Part shown: piece by piece, positions 45,722 through 57,110 of the stretch
Layout: each line of letters opens with the position of its first letter
Numbering within the stretch: the stretch's first letter is position 1
NCBI GenBank assembly: GCA_037039685.1
Contig: JAWNGF010000001.1
Coordinates: forward strand, 2,728,001-2,792,000
DNA: 64,000 nucleotides
Direction of reading: 5' to 3'
Source: Ceratobasidium sp. AG-K
Lineage: Eukaryota > Basidiomycota > Agaricomycetes > Cantharellales > Ceratobasidiaceae
Position numbers and translations under genes: made by a program
The notes under the pieces: model-generated
The model's input: only the letters and a program-made list of their open reading frames with translations
What the model was told of the DNA's origin: nothing
The model's database searches: none

Positions 45722-47818
45722 ATGGTCGCCAAAACCAAGGACGTTAGGGGGATATTCAAACAGAGATATGAATTACTTGGTCTCGAACGACTCTGGCGAT
45801 CGCTGGACGAAGTATCAGTCCTCGGCGACGAAGAGGGTTTCAGCAGTTACAACGGGAGGCCCTATGGACACACAGGGCAAGTTCAATCGTCCTCTACTAT
45901 TCTTAACTAACTCCAGTCGTACCAGGTGTGTAAACGCCATGTCATGGAGCTCAGACGGTGAGCTATTATTCTCATCCGGCGACGACCAACGCCTGCTTGT
46001 CTGGAAACACGACCCCAACTTTACTCCAACCTCATCCCTAACACCGACATCCGATAGCAGCCTCAAATTGCGCTGCGTCAACGCAATCCGGACGGGACAC
46101 ACCAACAATGTATTCGCGGCTCAACAACTAGCGCCCGGGTCGCCAATTATCGCGACCTGCGCGCGCGACTGCACTGTGCGCGTATTCGATATCGAACGGG
46201 CAGGTGGGACGAACATGACCAATCGAGGGTGGGGGGAAAACGAGGCAGGGATTGAGGCGAGGGTGCATCTATTCAAGTGTCATACGAGCGAGGTGAAGCG
46301 GATTGTGACCGAGAACAGTCCGAGTACGTTTCTTACCGTTGCTGGTGTGAGTCTTACGGCTGGGTTTGGAACTGGGCTTGATTGGGTTTGGTAGGACCGG
46401 ACGGTGAGGCAACATGATTTACGCACGCCGCATACGTGTCGGACCCGCTGTCCGCCGCCGTTGGTGAAAGTCACGCATGCGCTAAGTGGGTTGGGCTCGT
46501 CGCCGCTTACGCCGTGGTATATCGCCGTGGCTGGTAGTAGCTGCTATGTGAGTGTGACCAGATAACTGAATATTTTATTAACACTCGTCTAGGGACATTT
46601 ATTTGACCGGCGCATGGTGGGACGGAATATCCGAGACGAATGGGGCGCGACGGGAAACGGGGCAGGGAGCGACGATTTAGTCACGTGCGTTTCGCGATTT
46701 GGTCGAACGAGCGACAAGGATGGGGAACGACATGCGCATGTAACCGGTGTTCGGATGGCCAAGTCGAATGGGCACGAGGTGGGTTCTGTGTGGCTATTAT
46801 GGCGGTGATTGACTTGTGACTAGGTGTTGCTATGTACGTATATTCAGTTCGGTCTAGCTATTATCCTAAACTCATTAGATGATTAGCATATTCTGGAGAT
46901 GCAGTACGTTTCACTACTTACCTATATTAAAAGTCTAATTTCTTCCAGGTCTATCGATACTCTATTTACGATACCCCTTCTACCCCCCGAGAATCATCGG
47001 TCGTGCCGCCCAACAACAACAGCGAAAACAACAACTCGCACAGCATGGGCGAAGATGAATCCACACTCTCAGAGGCAGCATTCTCACAACTCGCAGGCGA
47101 AGATGTCGAAGTGGAAGCCGAAGACGAAGATGAAGACGAAGACACCGACTCCTCGGACGGAATGTCTGAAAGCTCGGACGAAACCATACGAGACGAAGAA
47201 GCGCCGCTCCGACCGAACCAGCTCAACCTCGAGCGGCCAATTATTCGACCGCGAGGAGAGTACCGCGGGGCGGCCAACGTTCGAACTGTCAAGGATGGTA
47301 CGTGTATGCGCCAGTCGTGAGTTGCATTAATAGTGACGGCTGGATAGTCAACTTTTTGGGCCCGAATGATGATTTCGTTGCGTCTGGCTCGGATGACGGG
47401 AATTGGTTTCTTTGGAACAAGAAGAGCGGGAATTTGGTGGGAATTTGGGAAGGTGGGCGCGTCAGAGTATATGTTCCTGGCTCATGTGTGATCAGGCGAC
47501 GGAAGTGTCGTAAACGTGATCGAAGGACATCCTTTCTTGCCGGTTGTCGCAGTTAGTGGAATCGACAACACTATCAAGGTATGTATAGTCAAAGGACGGG
47601 CGACTAGCTCTCCTAATTGTATGCAGATATTCGAACCCACGGCCAGCGCCCGGCGAAAGGCGCACATTGACGATGCGACGCGAATTATCCAGCACAATGC
47701 CGATGCCAACTCGAGCAACTTTTCGGTGAGCCGGGCCGAGCTGGTGGCAACGCTGCGGATGTTGCGGGCGGCGGGGCTGCCCGACTCGGGGGGTGCGATC
47801 GAGTGTCCGACCCAGTAA
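45722..47818 (+). CDS. WD40-repeat protein, DCAF8-like (CUL4-DDB1 receptor family)
   Basis: Probable substrate receptor of a CUL4-DDB1 ubiquitin ligase. It starts MVAKTKDVRGIFKQRYELLG; after a GC-AG intron the first repeat reads YGHTGCVNAMSWSSDGELLFSSGDDQRLLVW. Later repeats: GHTNNVFAAQQL...IIATCARDCTVRVFD, CHTSEVKRIVTEN, DRTVRQHDLRTPHTC, then LLSYSGDAVYRYSIYD. An acidic Asp/Glu/Ser-rich insert follows (47045-47200). The last repeats are NFLGPNDDFVASGSDDGNWFLW and GHPFLPVVAVSGIDNTIKIF. The layout (HTGCVNA first repeat, acidic insert before the late repeats, 'DD-NWFLW') is that of DCAF8/WDR42 proteins. Two internal exons are only 10 nt (46823-46832) and 17 nt (46887-46903). DCAF6-type identity is the alternative. 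Confidence 0.82.
45877..45925 (+). other. GC-AG intron in the DCAF8-like gene
   Basis: 49 nt, begins GCAAGT and ends ACCAG, with the branch-site sequence TTAACTAAC. Splicing gives RPYGHTGCVNAMSW, the expected start of the first WD repeat. The donor GG|GCAAGT is a textbook GC donor. Confidence 0.88.
46823..46903 (+). other. 10-nt and 17-nt exons in the DCAF8-like gene
   Basis: Exon GTGTTGCTAT (46823-46832) lies between GACTAG and GTACGT. Exon 46887-46903 lies between GATTAG and GTACGT. With flanking exons they encode EVLLSYSGDAVYRYSIYD, a good WD-repeat strand with correct frame throughout. The intron between them is 54 nt and its acceptor is the second of two close AGs (46879-46886); using the first would create a stop. 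Confidence 0.75.
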
Positions 47819-48158
47819 CCAGTGAGGGAATGAGGGGCTCGGGTTTGTTTGAAATGAATCGTGTTGTATAGCATCAAAATGAAGAATTGTTATGATCGGA
47901 CAGGCGCCGAGGCTTACCGCAGCAATTGGTAACCGGGCGCCAGTGGGATCGTCGCATGTGCTCAGCGGGTGTCTTCTCAACCAAGACTGCAACATTAGAG
48001 GCATAGGCAATTAGGTATGTTGAAATTTACAATGAGGCACGCTCACTGATCAATCTCACTCATTTACGGTTTGCAGGTCAGACGCTCTGTAAATAACCAA
48101 CGCCGACCCACAGAGATAGCTCGTCGGATGCTGGTTTGCGTATAAGTAGAGCCAACTT
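47819..48158. other. Intergenic region upstream of the CTK1-like kinase
   Basis: About 340 bp. No coding frame or clear element was recognised. Confidence 0.45.
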
Positions 48159-51100
48159 ATGCTGGACGACGGGTGGGAACCAAGTCGCAAGCGGGCGCGA
48201 CCAGACGACGAATACCGGCAAAACATGTCATACGAACACCTGCGGGACCTGCGACGGACACCAGAGCAGTATTCTGGCGAGTGGGACAGACGCCGGGACT
48301 GGCGCGACCAATATCAAAAGGATCCGGACGAGCTTGAACCCAGCCACGACCGGTATCGCAACGGCTTCCGCACCATGACTCATCGCAGAGTGGAGAGAGA
48401 CAGCCGCATCGAGCGAGATAGTCGAATAGACAACAGTCGGATAGACAGAACAGATAACCGCCACGAAAGCCGCGAGTGGATCCCCCGAGACGTGGCCAAG
48501 CGCGAGTGGAAGGACGAGGACCGCACGTGGACTGCGAGCGAGGGTTGGACGCGAGAAAACAGCCAGAGCGCACGGGCCCACGAGCGCACCGACGAGCCAC
48601 GCCATGTGCCCAAGGTCTACAACCGCAATCCCAGCTGGCGTGAAGATTACAGGCAGAGTGGCCCTAGTCGGGGTGACTGGCGACAAGTCCGCAGAGACCC
48701 CCCTCGTCGTGACAAGCCTACCCCTCAACGACGCCCAGTGTAGGTCTATTCTAGTTGGTTGGACTGCGCTAACCCTTTGTAGTCACAGCACAAGAAAATA
48801 CGAACGATCTCCCCCAGACTCGCGAGCAGCAGGCAAGCGACGCCACTCATACTCGCCCTCGCCGTCTCGCAAGACAGACCGCTCGCCTCTAGATCCCCCT
48901 CGAGGTCCCGCTCCAGATCGCCCACTCGATCGCGTTATCGCAGTCCTTCACGCTCCCGCTCCCGCTCATCCTCTCGCTCCTACTCGCGCTCACGGTCCCG
49001 ATCCCGTTCACCCGGCCGCCGACGAACACACAGACCACGAAGCAGATCCCCCTGGTCACAGCCAAAAAAGCGTAAAAATCAGCGTGGGGGACACGAGTAT
49101 GCCACCTCGGACAAGCGTGTGCGTCGGGACCGGTCGGCGGATTCTGCCCGCCAGCGATCCAGGCGCCGGAGTGTGTCTACTACCTCGACCCGCAGCCGGA
49201 GCGACAGCGGCGAGAGCGAAAAGCGGCGGGTCGAGGCAGCCAAGCGCCCCGTCCACCGCTTGCCCGAGTCGTCCCGCAGCAAGGCCCTCGAGATTGCCCC
49301 TGGGGCCCCTCAGCGTCTAAATGGATTCAATCAGCAAAAGCCCCGTCAGGCCATGTCGCCCAACTTGGTGAGTAAATCGTTTAGATATCGACTCGGCTGA
49401 CGTAGGTAGTTCCGAGGACCTACTGCCCCTCGTAATCTGGGTTCAGAGGCACTAGCCGAGCCACCGCCGGAAATCTCGCCGCTCAACGGTCTGCCCCTCC
49501 CCACGAGTACGATACCCACCGGCCCCCGCTCGATGACGCAGGTGTCCCAACCTCCACCGACCTATCAGGAACCTCCCGCACCGAAACCAATCGCCACGTC
49601 TCCCATATCGATCAAACCTCACGCTAGCAAAGCACCCAGCAAGACGGTCAAGATGTTCTTTCCTGGTGACGACGATGACGAAGAGGCAGACGGTAAGTCT
49701 AACCTGGTCTCGCCGGTCAAGGCCAAGGAGCCTGGTCCTTCCAAGCCCGAGTTTGTGCCGGCCAAGGCGGCTCCTCTGCCGTCTCCTGCGCACTCGTCTC
49801 CGCGACACAGGACCAACGGCACGACGAGCTCTACGCCAGGCGCCGTCTCTCCCAGGACCAAGCTCGCCCCGACTCCCATCACGCCCAGCCTCCGCGAATC
49901 CAAGACCTCGATGCCACCACCCGCTCCGCCCATGACCTCGCCCGCCCACACGATCCACACCGGAAGCACCTCGACGCCGACGAAACCACAGACCTCGACA
50001 CCATCCAAACCCCAAACCACGACCCAAACCTCACCCGCCCGCCCCGAAAACAAACCCCTCCGCGCGCTCACCAAACGCACAGCCCGACCCCCTGCAGCCT
50101 CCGAATACCAAATCCTCTGCCAAGTCGGCGAAGGCACGTTTGGCAAGGTATACAAGGCCCGGTCGCTCGCCAATCCCGAATCGCTCGTCGCGCTCAAGCG
50201 TATCCGGATGGAGGGCGAAAAGGACGGGTTTCCGGTCACGGCGATGCGCGAGATCAAGTTGCTCCAGTCGCTCCGGCACGAGAATGTGGTTAATCTGCAC
50301 GAGATGATGGTGTCCAAAGGTGCGTCCCCATATGAAAGCTGGATAGTTGGACTGACGAAGCGTAGGCAACGTGTTTATGGTGTTTGAGTACATGGACCAC
50401 GACCTCACCGGTGTCCTCTCCCAAACCCAATTCACATTCAGTCCGGCCCACCTCAAATCGCTCTGTGCGCAGATGCTCTCGGGTCTGGCGTACCTGCACC
50501 AAAAGAGCGTGATTCACCGTGACATGAAGGGCTCGAATATCTTGCTCAACAATCATGGCGAGCTCAAGCTTGCGGATTTCGGACTGGCGCGGTTCTATTC
50601 CAAGCGCCGACGGAGCGATTATACGAACCGGGTGATTACGTTGTGGTACCGTCCCCCGGAGCTCTTGCTTGGTGCGACGGTGTACGGACCAGAGGTGGAC
50701 ATGTGGAGTGCGGGGTAAGCCCATTCAACTTTCAAGTCGCCCGGTTTTATTGAACGACGTGATAGGTGCATCATGCTCGAGCTGTTTACGACCAAACCCG
50801 CGTTCCAGGGCAACGACGAGATTCACCAGCTCGATGCGATTGCGCGGATCATGGGCACGCCCAACGTTGAGACGTGGCCTGGTCTGACGGATATGCCGTG
50901 GTACGAACTCGTCAAGCCCGCTGAGCCTGTCAAGAGCCATTTCCGATCCATTTTCAACAAGTAGGTTCCTCGGGTCGTACGAGTTATGGTACTAACGTTG
51001 TCTAGGTATCTTTCGCCCGCCGCGCTGGACCTGGCCGAGTCGCTGCTCGCGTACGACCCGAGCAAACGAGCGACCGCTGCCCAGGCCCTCCAGGCGCCCT

Positions 51101-51284
51101 ACTTTGTCTCGGAAGACCCGCCTGCCGAGAAACCTGTTGGGTGAGTCTCTTCAATTAAATAAATGCCTTAATCTGACGTCACCCAGACTCGCCTCGATCG
51201 AAGGCGAATGGCACGAATACGAATCAAAGCGCGAGCGCGAAAAGCAGCGCAAAAAGCGTAAGATTGAAGGCCAACAGCCCTAAT
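48159..51284 (+). CDS. CTK1: Cyclin-dependent kinase, CTK1/CDK12-CDK13 type
   Basis: Likely kinase that phosphorylates Ser2 of the RNA polymerase II C-terminal domain during elongation. The first half is a charged Arg/Asp region and an RS-type segment ([19 protein letters not shown]), then a Pro/Thr-rich linker. The kinase domain begins about 50,105: [14 protein letters not shown] (Gly-loop), [26 protein letters not shown] (PSTAIRE-like helix), [25 protein letters not shown] (HRD at 50515-50523), DFGLARFYS (DFG from 50575), [38 protein letters not shown]. It ends [10 protein letters not shown]. The D-M-K-G-S-N-I-L-L and R-N-K/S-Y-T-N-R-V features and the RS tail separate it from CDK9/BUR1. 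Five or six introns. One base seems missing near 48886-48888, before the RS segment. It converges on CSN4, with 120 bp between stop codons. Confidence 0.9.
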
Positions 51285-51404
51285 GTTCCTTGCTCGGTCA
51301 TTTTAGAATTTACAGGCGGACATTTTTTTATTTCGTGTATTGTATCCCGTGTAGTTTCGGACTAATTTGGCCCCTCCAATCAATAACAATCAATTATTTC
51401 ACGG

Positions 51405-52933
51405 TTATGATACAGAGACAAGTTGCTTTTCTCGCAAGTATTGAACAATCGACTCGGCCTAGGCGGGGGTGAGTAATGGTAATGAGCGAGTACTGAGGAC
51501 TCACGCTGGAAGCAGTCTTTCGAATCTGCAGATCCCACTTGTCCGTCTCGGGAGCTCCGGTATCCTCGACCTCTTGCACGACGTCGCCCAATCCGCCCGC
51601 TCCACCTGCTGCATCGTCCTGGCGGGGATCATGCGCCGTCTCGAATGAAATAAGCCGCGCCACCTGGTCAATCGACGCATGTAGTCGACCCTCGCCAATC
51701 ATTCGGCGTGCCATGGTCTCGGCCGCAGCCGGCGCGAGATCCAGCAACGCACCCAACCCCGCAAATGTAATATTATTGTAAATCTTCGAGGCCGAAAGCA
51801 AGTTGTGCTCGAGCACGGCCTTGTCCAATACCGTCGTCGGGCCGGTACGAGTGCTCTGCGGCGTATCGGCATCTGCCATGTCCGTATCGCCATCATTGTC
51901 TGCAGCAGCTTTCCGCGCGGCGAGCTTGTCGTTTTGAGACTGGGCGACTTGGGCGAGGTGATGTGGTTTGAGGGTGGCTTCAAACCCCTTGACCTCGTCA
52001 GGTCGGATAATGTGGTCGCTAAACATCTTTTTGAGGATTGTATAATTCTCGAGCGATGCGGCTCGTTCATCACGGAACAGAGTCGCGAGAAGTCGAGAGC
52101 GTTTAGGACCTGCGGGGTCGAGGACGGCGCAAGTGACGGCTGCGCTTAGGGCATTGGCGCGATCATCTTCATCTAGTTCGGGCACCCAGCTGAGCTCATT
52201 ATACCTCAATGCAGCGTCGTAGAATCGTCGGTTGAAGTCTGCGATACGTGCTTGGCTGAGCTTGAACGACAGTTGGAGTTCCCGGTCCTTGGTGCCAGGG
52301 ATAAGGAGTGCGGCGCGTTTGCAGTACGTATCGGCCTGTGCATGTTCACCTTCTTCGAGCAATAGACGCACGATTCTGATGTATATTTGGAGTTTCTCTT
52401 CGGCGGATACTTGTCTGAAATGTGTGGGTTACCGCAAGATAGCCAGTCGACTATCAGGCGCTTACCTGTGCCCGGAATCCAAAGATATACCCATCAGAAC
52501 GCGTGCAGCCTCGACCCATTCCTCTTCCTCTTCGAGCAACGAAGCCATTTGAAGACGCAAAGTAGCCGTCTGAAATCCCGCCGTCTATTTTGGGACCTCG
52601 CCGATGATATAGCATGTGGCTCACCTGCTCCTCGTAGCTCACTGACCTCGGCTGCAACGTCTCCAAAACGTCCTCGATGACCTTCTTACGCGCATCCCTA
52701 TCCTCGACTTTATTCTTCTCAAGGGCTCCTACGAGCTCCGACAAGACCTGACGCGCGACGACGATACCAGGCTGGTCGCGATTGATTATGAGGCCCACAT
52801 AGGTAAGCAGGGCAGCTGGGATTTGGTCCTGTGGCAAGTTCAAGATCGTCTGGAGGAGCTCAGAGTAGGCAGTCGATTTGTCCTTTTGAGCACTAATAGA
52901 ACTCAATTGTGAGAACGCTGCTTGGACGTCCAT
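51405..52933 (-). CDS. CSN4: COP9 signalosome subunit 4 (CSN4)
   Basis: Subunit of the COP9 signalosome, which removes NEDD8 from cullins and so controls SCF and CRL4 ligases. It starts [20 protein letters not shown] at 52933, then [39 protein letters not shown] and helical PCI-repeat material ([78 protein letters not shown]). The winged-helix part includes [36 protein letters not shown] and [18 protein letters not shown] final small exon gives [18 protein letters not shown] fungal-specific acidic insert ([12 protein letters not shown]) interrupts the PCI domain. ATCACGTGAG at 52962-52971 lies 30 bp upstream of the start. About three introns, no frame breaks. Confidence 0.93.
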
Positions 52934-53452
52934 GGTCAAGGGAAGGCACGAGGAGATATTGATCACGTGAGAATAGAGGAGGCGCGTTTTGTTTGGCCCA
53001 GACTGGACCCTGATATTCGTTTGATGTGGTACACCTCTTGAACAAATCAACGCACAAGCATACACGTCGGACTCTCTAGCTAAAAATCCGAAATTACCAC
53101 ACAATTGATTGAATATCCTCCTACGGCCGCTGACGCCTTTGTCAACCTCCACCCATAAGAGCTTAGTAAACGCTTGTTCCCACTGGCTTATTGATCAGAT
53201 TTCATCGCATCAGTAAGCCGTGCCTTGTCCAAACAGTATGCATATGTCGAGGCTTACTCATTGCTTTTTATGGCCGAGTAGAGCGGCGGCGTGTAGCCGC
53301 ATATGACGTGACCACGTACAAAACCTCATACGGAAGGGCTAGCATGCATAAATGGAGGTGAACAAATACCTAAACCATCACAGCCAACGGCCCTACACCT
53401 TCACAGCTGCTTTCGTCGCTCGACTTTCCCCCATAAATTCAACATCATTCTC
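52934..53452. other. Divergent region between CSN4 and the NmrA array
   Basis: About 520 bp. It holds ATCACGTG at 52962-52969 near CSN4 and a TATA-like CATAAATG near 53347-53354, about 105 bp before the first NmrA start, the same distance as the TATA boxes of the other two copies. Confidence 0.5.
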
Positions 53453-54633
53453 ATGTCTGCTAAAGTTGTTGCACTCGCAGGAGCCAATGGCTACGTTGGC
53501 AAGGCCTTCGCAAACGCCTTTCTCGATCTGAACGCATTTCAGCTTCGCATCTTGACTCGCGCGTCCTCCGTTAGTAATTCGTATCATATCTTTGAACCCA
53601 TCTAACATCCCAACTCTAGCTTGGATCCACCGTATTGCAGGATTTTGAGCGTCGTGGCGCATCCTTGCATGCAATCTCCTACGAAGACGAAGATAACATC
53701 ATTAAAGCCCTTCAAGGCGTGGATGTACTGGTATCTGCTGTCGCTGGTGACGCCATTCTTTCAGCACAGGTAGGTCGCTTCCCCCTCGTAGTGCGATCCT
53801 CGTTAGAACTTTACTTGGCCAGGTTCCTTTGATCAAAGCTGCCAAGTCGGCGGGTGTTCACTTATTTTTCCCCAGTGCATACGGCTCCGTGAGTCGGGCA
53901 CAGCCCGCCCAACATGAATGTAAATTGACGCATACAACTAGGATTTTGAGGACGACACCCCCTCCCCAGTTTTTCAAGCCAAGAAGCAAGTCTTGAAGAT
54001 TGCCAAAGAGCAGGGTCTTCCTACCGCTGTACTCAATACTGGGGGGTTCCCAGAGTACTGCTTGATACCGTGAGCCCACGCCTACCATGCCACTCGCCGT
54101 TTGTTAATGGATCAACCCTAAGTCCTTTTGGATTCTCCTTTGCCGAAAAGAAAGTCACTATCTGGGGTGACGGAAACGCAAGGGCTAGCTGGACTACGAT
54201 ATCATCTATCGCAAGGTGTGCACGGAACCCAACAGTCGCTCTTGAGCAACCGCTGACAATCCGAACTACCAGCTGGCTTGTCAATGTTCTCAAGGCCACT
54301 CCAGTTCAGCAACTTCAAAACAAAGAATTGAATATTACCGGGGACGTGGCCACATTCAACGATATCGTAAAGCTCTGGGAGCGGAAACACAGTGTTAGTA
54401 CTCGTCATAGCTTGCCATTCGGCTTGGAGCTGACGACGCTATCTCTTGTTTAGGACAAGCTCCAGGTAGATTACCGCCCCCTGAAAGAAATTGAGGATCG
54501 TATTACAGCCAATCCCGATGATTTTCTTGCAATCCTTATCAAAGGTTGGGCATCTGGCCGAGTCGACATCGGCACAAAGGACAACGGGCTGTATCCCGGC
54601 TGGAAACCTGACCCTGTAGAGAGCATTTTGTGA
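53453..54633 (+). CDS. NmrA-family NAD(P)-binding reductase, copy 1
   Basis: Atypical short-chain dehydrogenase of the NmrA/isoflavone-reductase-like group; cytosolic, substrate unknown. It starts MSAKVVALAGANGYVGKAFA, with the Rossmann Gly motif GANGYVG. Then LRILTRASS, RRGASLHAISYEDEDNIIKA, VDVLVSAVAGDAILSAQ, VPLIKAAKSAGVHLFFPSAY, VLKIAKEQGLPTAVLNTGGF, PEYCLIP, FAEKKVTIWGDGNARASWTT, VKLWERKHS and a C-terminal DKLQVDYRPLKE. It ends DPVESIL. Seven exons. Intron positions (after ASS, SAQ, GS, LIP, IAR and KHS) are the same in all three intact copies, which proves tandem duplication of a gene with introns. About 305 residues. Single-copy relatives may act as redox sensors or as reductases; sequence does not decide. 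Confidence 0.85.
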
Positions 54634-55176
54634 TACTGAAAGTGTCGCACAAGTTGCTCAAAATGACATAAATACGTGCTTACAATCCATCATACTTTGA
54701 TAATATCTCTACTTCTGGAAGTGTGGACAAGTGTTACAAGAAGCACATCCATACGCGACCGGCGTACGCAACTCGAATCTAAATTAGAACCTGCAGATTC
54801 GGGAACCCACGAATTGAAAGGGGCGTCTACATGGCGTCAAGTTGCAGACCTTTTCTGTAAATTGCCGCAGCATTGCACTCATCAAAACCTTAGCACTGCC
54901 TTTCTCTCCTTGGTCGCTGACAATAGAATGACACGATAGCACTCTCGCTGTGAACCTCGGCCCCAAGCGCTCCATCAACATCTGACGAGGCTTATCAATA
55001 GGTGACCGAACGATTACTGGACTAGTCATTGGCAACAGCCGACTATGCCCAGTTGATCGCACCAAAGCTGGTAGTGCTCAGGTACGCCGATGCAGTCACG
55101 GTCTTGCAATCGATGTTCTGTGATATGGATGAGATGAATTTGCTGGGTCACCAAAAGCCAAGGCACCGCTACAGAG
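54634..55176. other. Spacer between NmrA copies 1 and 2
   Basis: About 540 bp. No NmrA-like fragment or other gene was recognised. The following promoter has its own TATA box. Confidence 0.5.
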
Positions 55177-55184
55177 TATAAATA
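55177..55184 (+). promoter_or_regulatory. TATA box of NmrA copy 2
   Basis: TATAAATA, about 96 bp before the start codon at 55280. A matching TATAAATA precedes copy 3 at nearly the same distance (57446-57453). Confidence 0.6.
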
Positions 55185-55279
55185 ACAGCTTGTGGGACTC
55201 GTTTGAGTCGTGGGATACTTTACACCACATCCGACAGTACTCCCTACTTACCACTAGTTTCAAGCCAGTTTGTTGGGTC

Positions 55280-56448
55280 ATGACTACTAAAGTAATTGCA
55301 CTCGCAGGAGCCAACGGCTATGTGGGCAAGGCAATCGCAAACGCATTGCTCGATGCCAATGCGTTTGAGCTACGCATCCTCACACGCACGTCCTCAGTCA
55401 GTCCCTCCTATGGTTGCCTGGGGTCCATTAACATCTTGAGTTTAGCTCGATTCTGCGCCCCTTCAAGCTTTCAAAGGACGCGGCGCATCCCTCCACGGCA
55501 TCTCCTATGATGACCATGAGAGCATTGTCAAGGCTCTTCAAGGCGTCGATGTATTGGTTTCAACAGTTGGTGCTGAGGCGCTTATTTCTGCGCAAGTATG
55601 CTAGTTGTCTCTTTTTAAATACCTCATGTATTAATCTGGGCCCAACAGATTCCTCTTGTCAAGGCTGCCAAGGCTGCGGGGTCAAGCTTTTCGTTCCTAG
55701 CGAGTTTGGTGTGGTGGGTAATAGTCTCATCAGTTCAGCACAATTCTCACGCATACAACCAGCCTTTCGACGATGATAGCACATCTCCCCTAGTTCGCGA
55801 CAAGAGGGCTACTTTGGAAGCTGCCAAAAATGAGGGTCAGCCCTTGGCGATCCTTTATAACGGAGGATTCCCAGAATATTGCTTTATTCCGTAGGCGCAC
55901 CGTTATCTATGCAAGTCCCTTGCCCTTACGCCAGACCTACAGTCCTTTAGGTTTCAATTTTACCGAAAAGAAAGCCTCCATTTGGGGCGATGGAAACGCA
56001 AAAGTTTGCTGGACCACGGTTGCCTCGGTCGGCAGGTATGAACACTTGGTCCGACAGTTCGCACGTAGCTGACCTGTCAATTCTGTGGAATCACAGCTGG
56101 CTCGCCGGAGTCCTCAAGACTCGTCCGATCGAAGAGCTCCAAGGCAAGGAATTCTTCATTACGGCCGAGGTAACTACATTAAACGAGGTCGTCAAGCTCT
56201 GGGAAAAGAAACACGGCGTTCGTGTCTATCCACGCACGAGTCCAACCGGAGACTAACAACTCATTCAGGATAAGCTACAAGTGGATTACCGCCCTGTCAA
56301 GGAGCTCGACGACCGGATCGCTGCCGACGCCAATGATTTCCTTGCTGTCCTTATCAAGGCATGGGCCACAGGTGCAGTCCACTTCCAGGAAAAGGACAAC
56401 AAGTTGTACCCCGACTGGAAGCCCGACACAGTCGAAAGTATTTTGTAG
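55280..56448 (+). CDS. NmrA-family NAD(P)-binding reductase, copy 2
   Basis: Tandem paralog of the upstream gene. It starts MTTKVIALAGANGYVGKAIA, then LRILTRTSS, LDSAPLQAFKGRGASLHGIS, VDVLVSTVGAEALISAQ, IPLVKAAKAAG, PLVRDKRATLEAAKNEGQPL, NGGFPEYCFIP, FTEKKASIWGDGNAKVCWTT, SWLAGVLKTRPIEELQGKEF, VVKLWEKKHG and DKLQVDYRPVKELDDRIAAD. It ends DTVESIL. The Rossmann motif is intact. Same exon layout as copies 1 and 3. At 55678-55681 a run of four G must be five for the frame to give AAGVKLFVPSEFGV as in copy 3; as it stands the protein would be truncated there. A sequencing slip is the likelier cause since the rest is undamaged. Confidence 0.82.
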
Positions 56449-56775
56449 TTCCAAGCGAGCTAAACGGTAGGCTCAGGAGTGATCAAATGAAATGAAATAT
56501 TATAATTTTTGAAAATTTGTGCTCAATTCCGTGGCACCAACGCACTATTGCCATGAGCCTCGACTATCAAGTGGCCCATTCGCAGCCTACAGAGTTATCG
56601 ACTGTGTGGCCAACCAATTACCAGGCCAATCATCAGCGCTGCGGGCTTTAGAAAGTCGATTAAGCTAAACAGCTAGAATTTTCCCAGCGCCTCCCCCCTC
56701 AGACCATCTGACCACCGACAATTCTATGGAAACAAGGCGATAACGTTACTTTCATGAACCCCGACCATGATTCAA
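56449..56775. other. Spacer after NmrA copy 2
   Basis: About 330 bp before the decayed copy. No gene recognised. Confidence 0.45.
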
Positions 56776-57110
56776 GCGCTCAGCCAGCATCTTGCGGGCT
56801 TATTTTCCGCGTCCGGCCCCTGCGAAACAATGTCTGGGCGAATCATTTGCAATGACAGCACCCACCTATTGTGGTTCGCAACAAGAGAGCCGCCATGGAA
56901 GCGGCCAAAAAGAAAGGGCTACCTGTGGGCGTGCCCAGCGACCGAGTGTTTGCCAAGTGATTCTGACCTCCAGTGGCCTATGTAACTCATTTTTGACATG
57001 GGGCTTGTGCTCCTGTGGGTTTCAAACCTCACCAAAAGAACCTAAGATTTAGAGCTATGGAAACTAGAAAATTAGCTGAACCGCAGTTACTTCAATCAAT
57101 GGACAAGAGC
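56776..57110 (+). pseudogene. Decayed NmrA copy (relic)
   Basis: Fragments align in order with the intact copies but without an open frame. Bases around 56779-56815 resemble the exon encoding 'AAG-KLFFPS'. The stretch 56871-56940 (ending GCGGCCAAAAAGAAAGGGCT) matches the 'VRDKRA-LEAAKKEGLPV' exon. Bases 57013-57095 match the exon that encodes 'LGFNFTEKKASIWGDGNAK-CWTT', with stops. The first third and the C-terminus are missing. It is therefore an older, truncated member of the array, located between intact copies 2 and 3. Confidence 0.7.

Noticed and set aside
48604..49320. 238-codon alternative frame across the CTK1-like RS region
   Set aside because: The correct frame gives a clear RS repeat once a missing base near 48887 is allowed; this frame is a by-product of the deletion.
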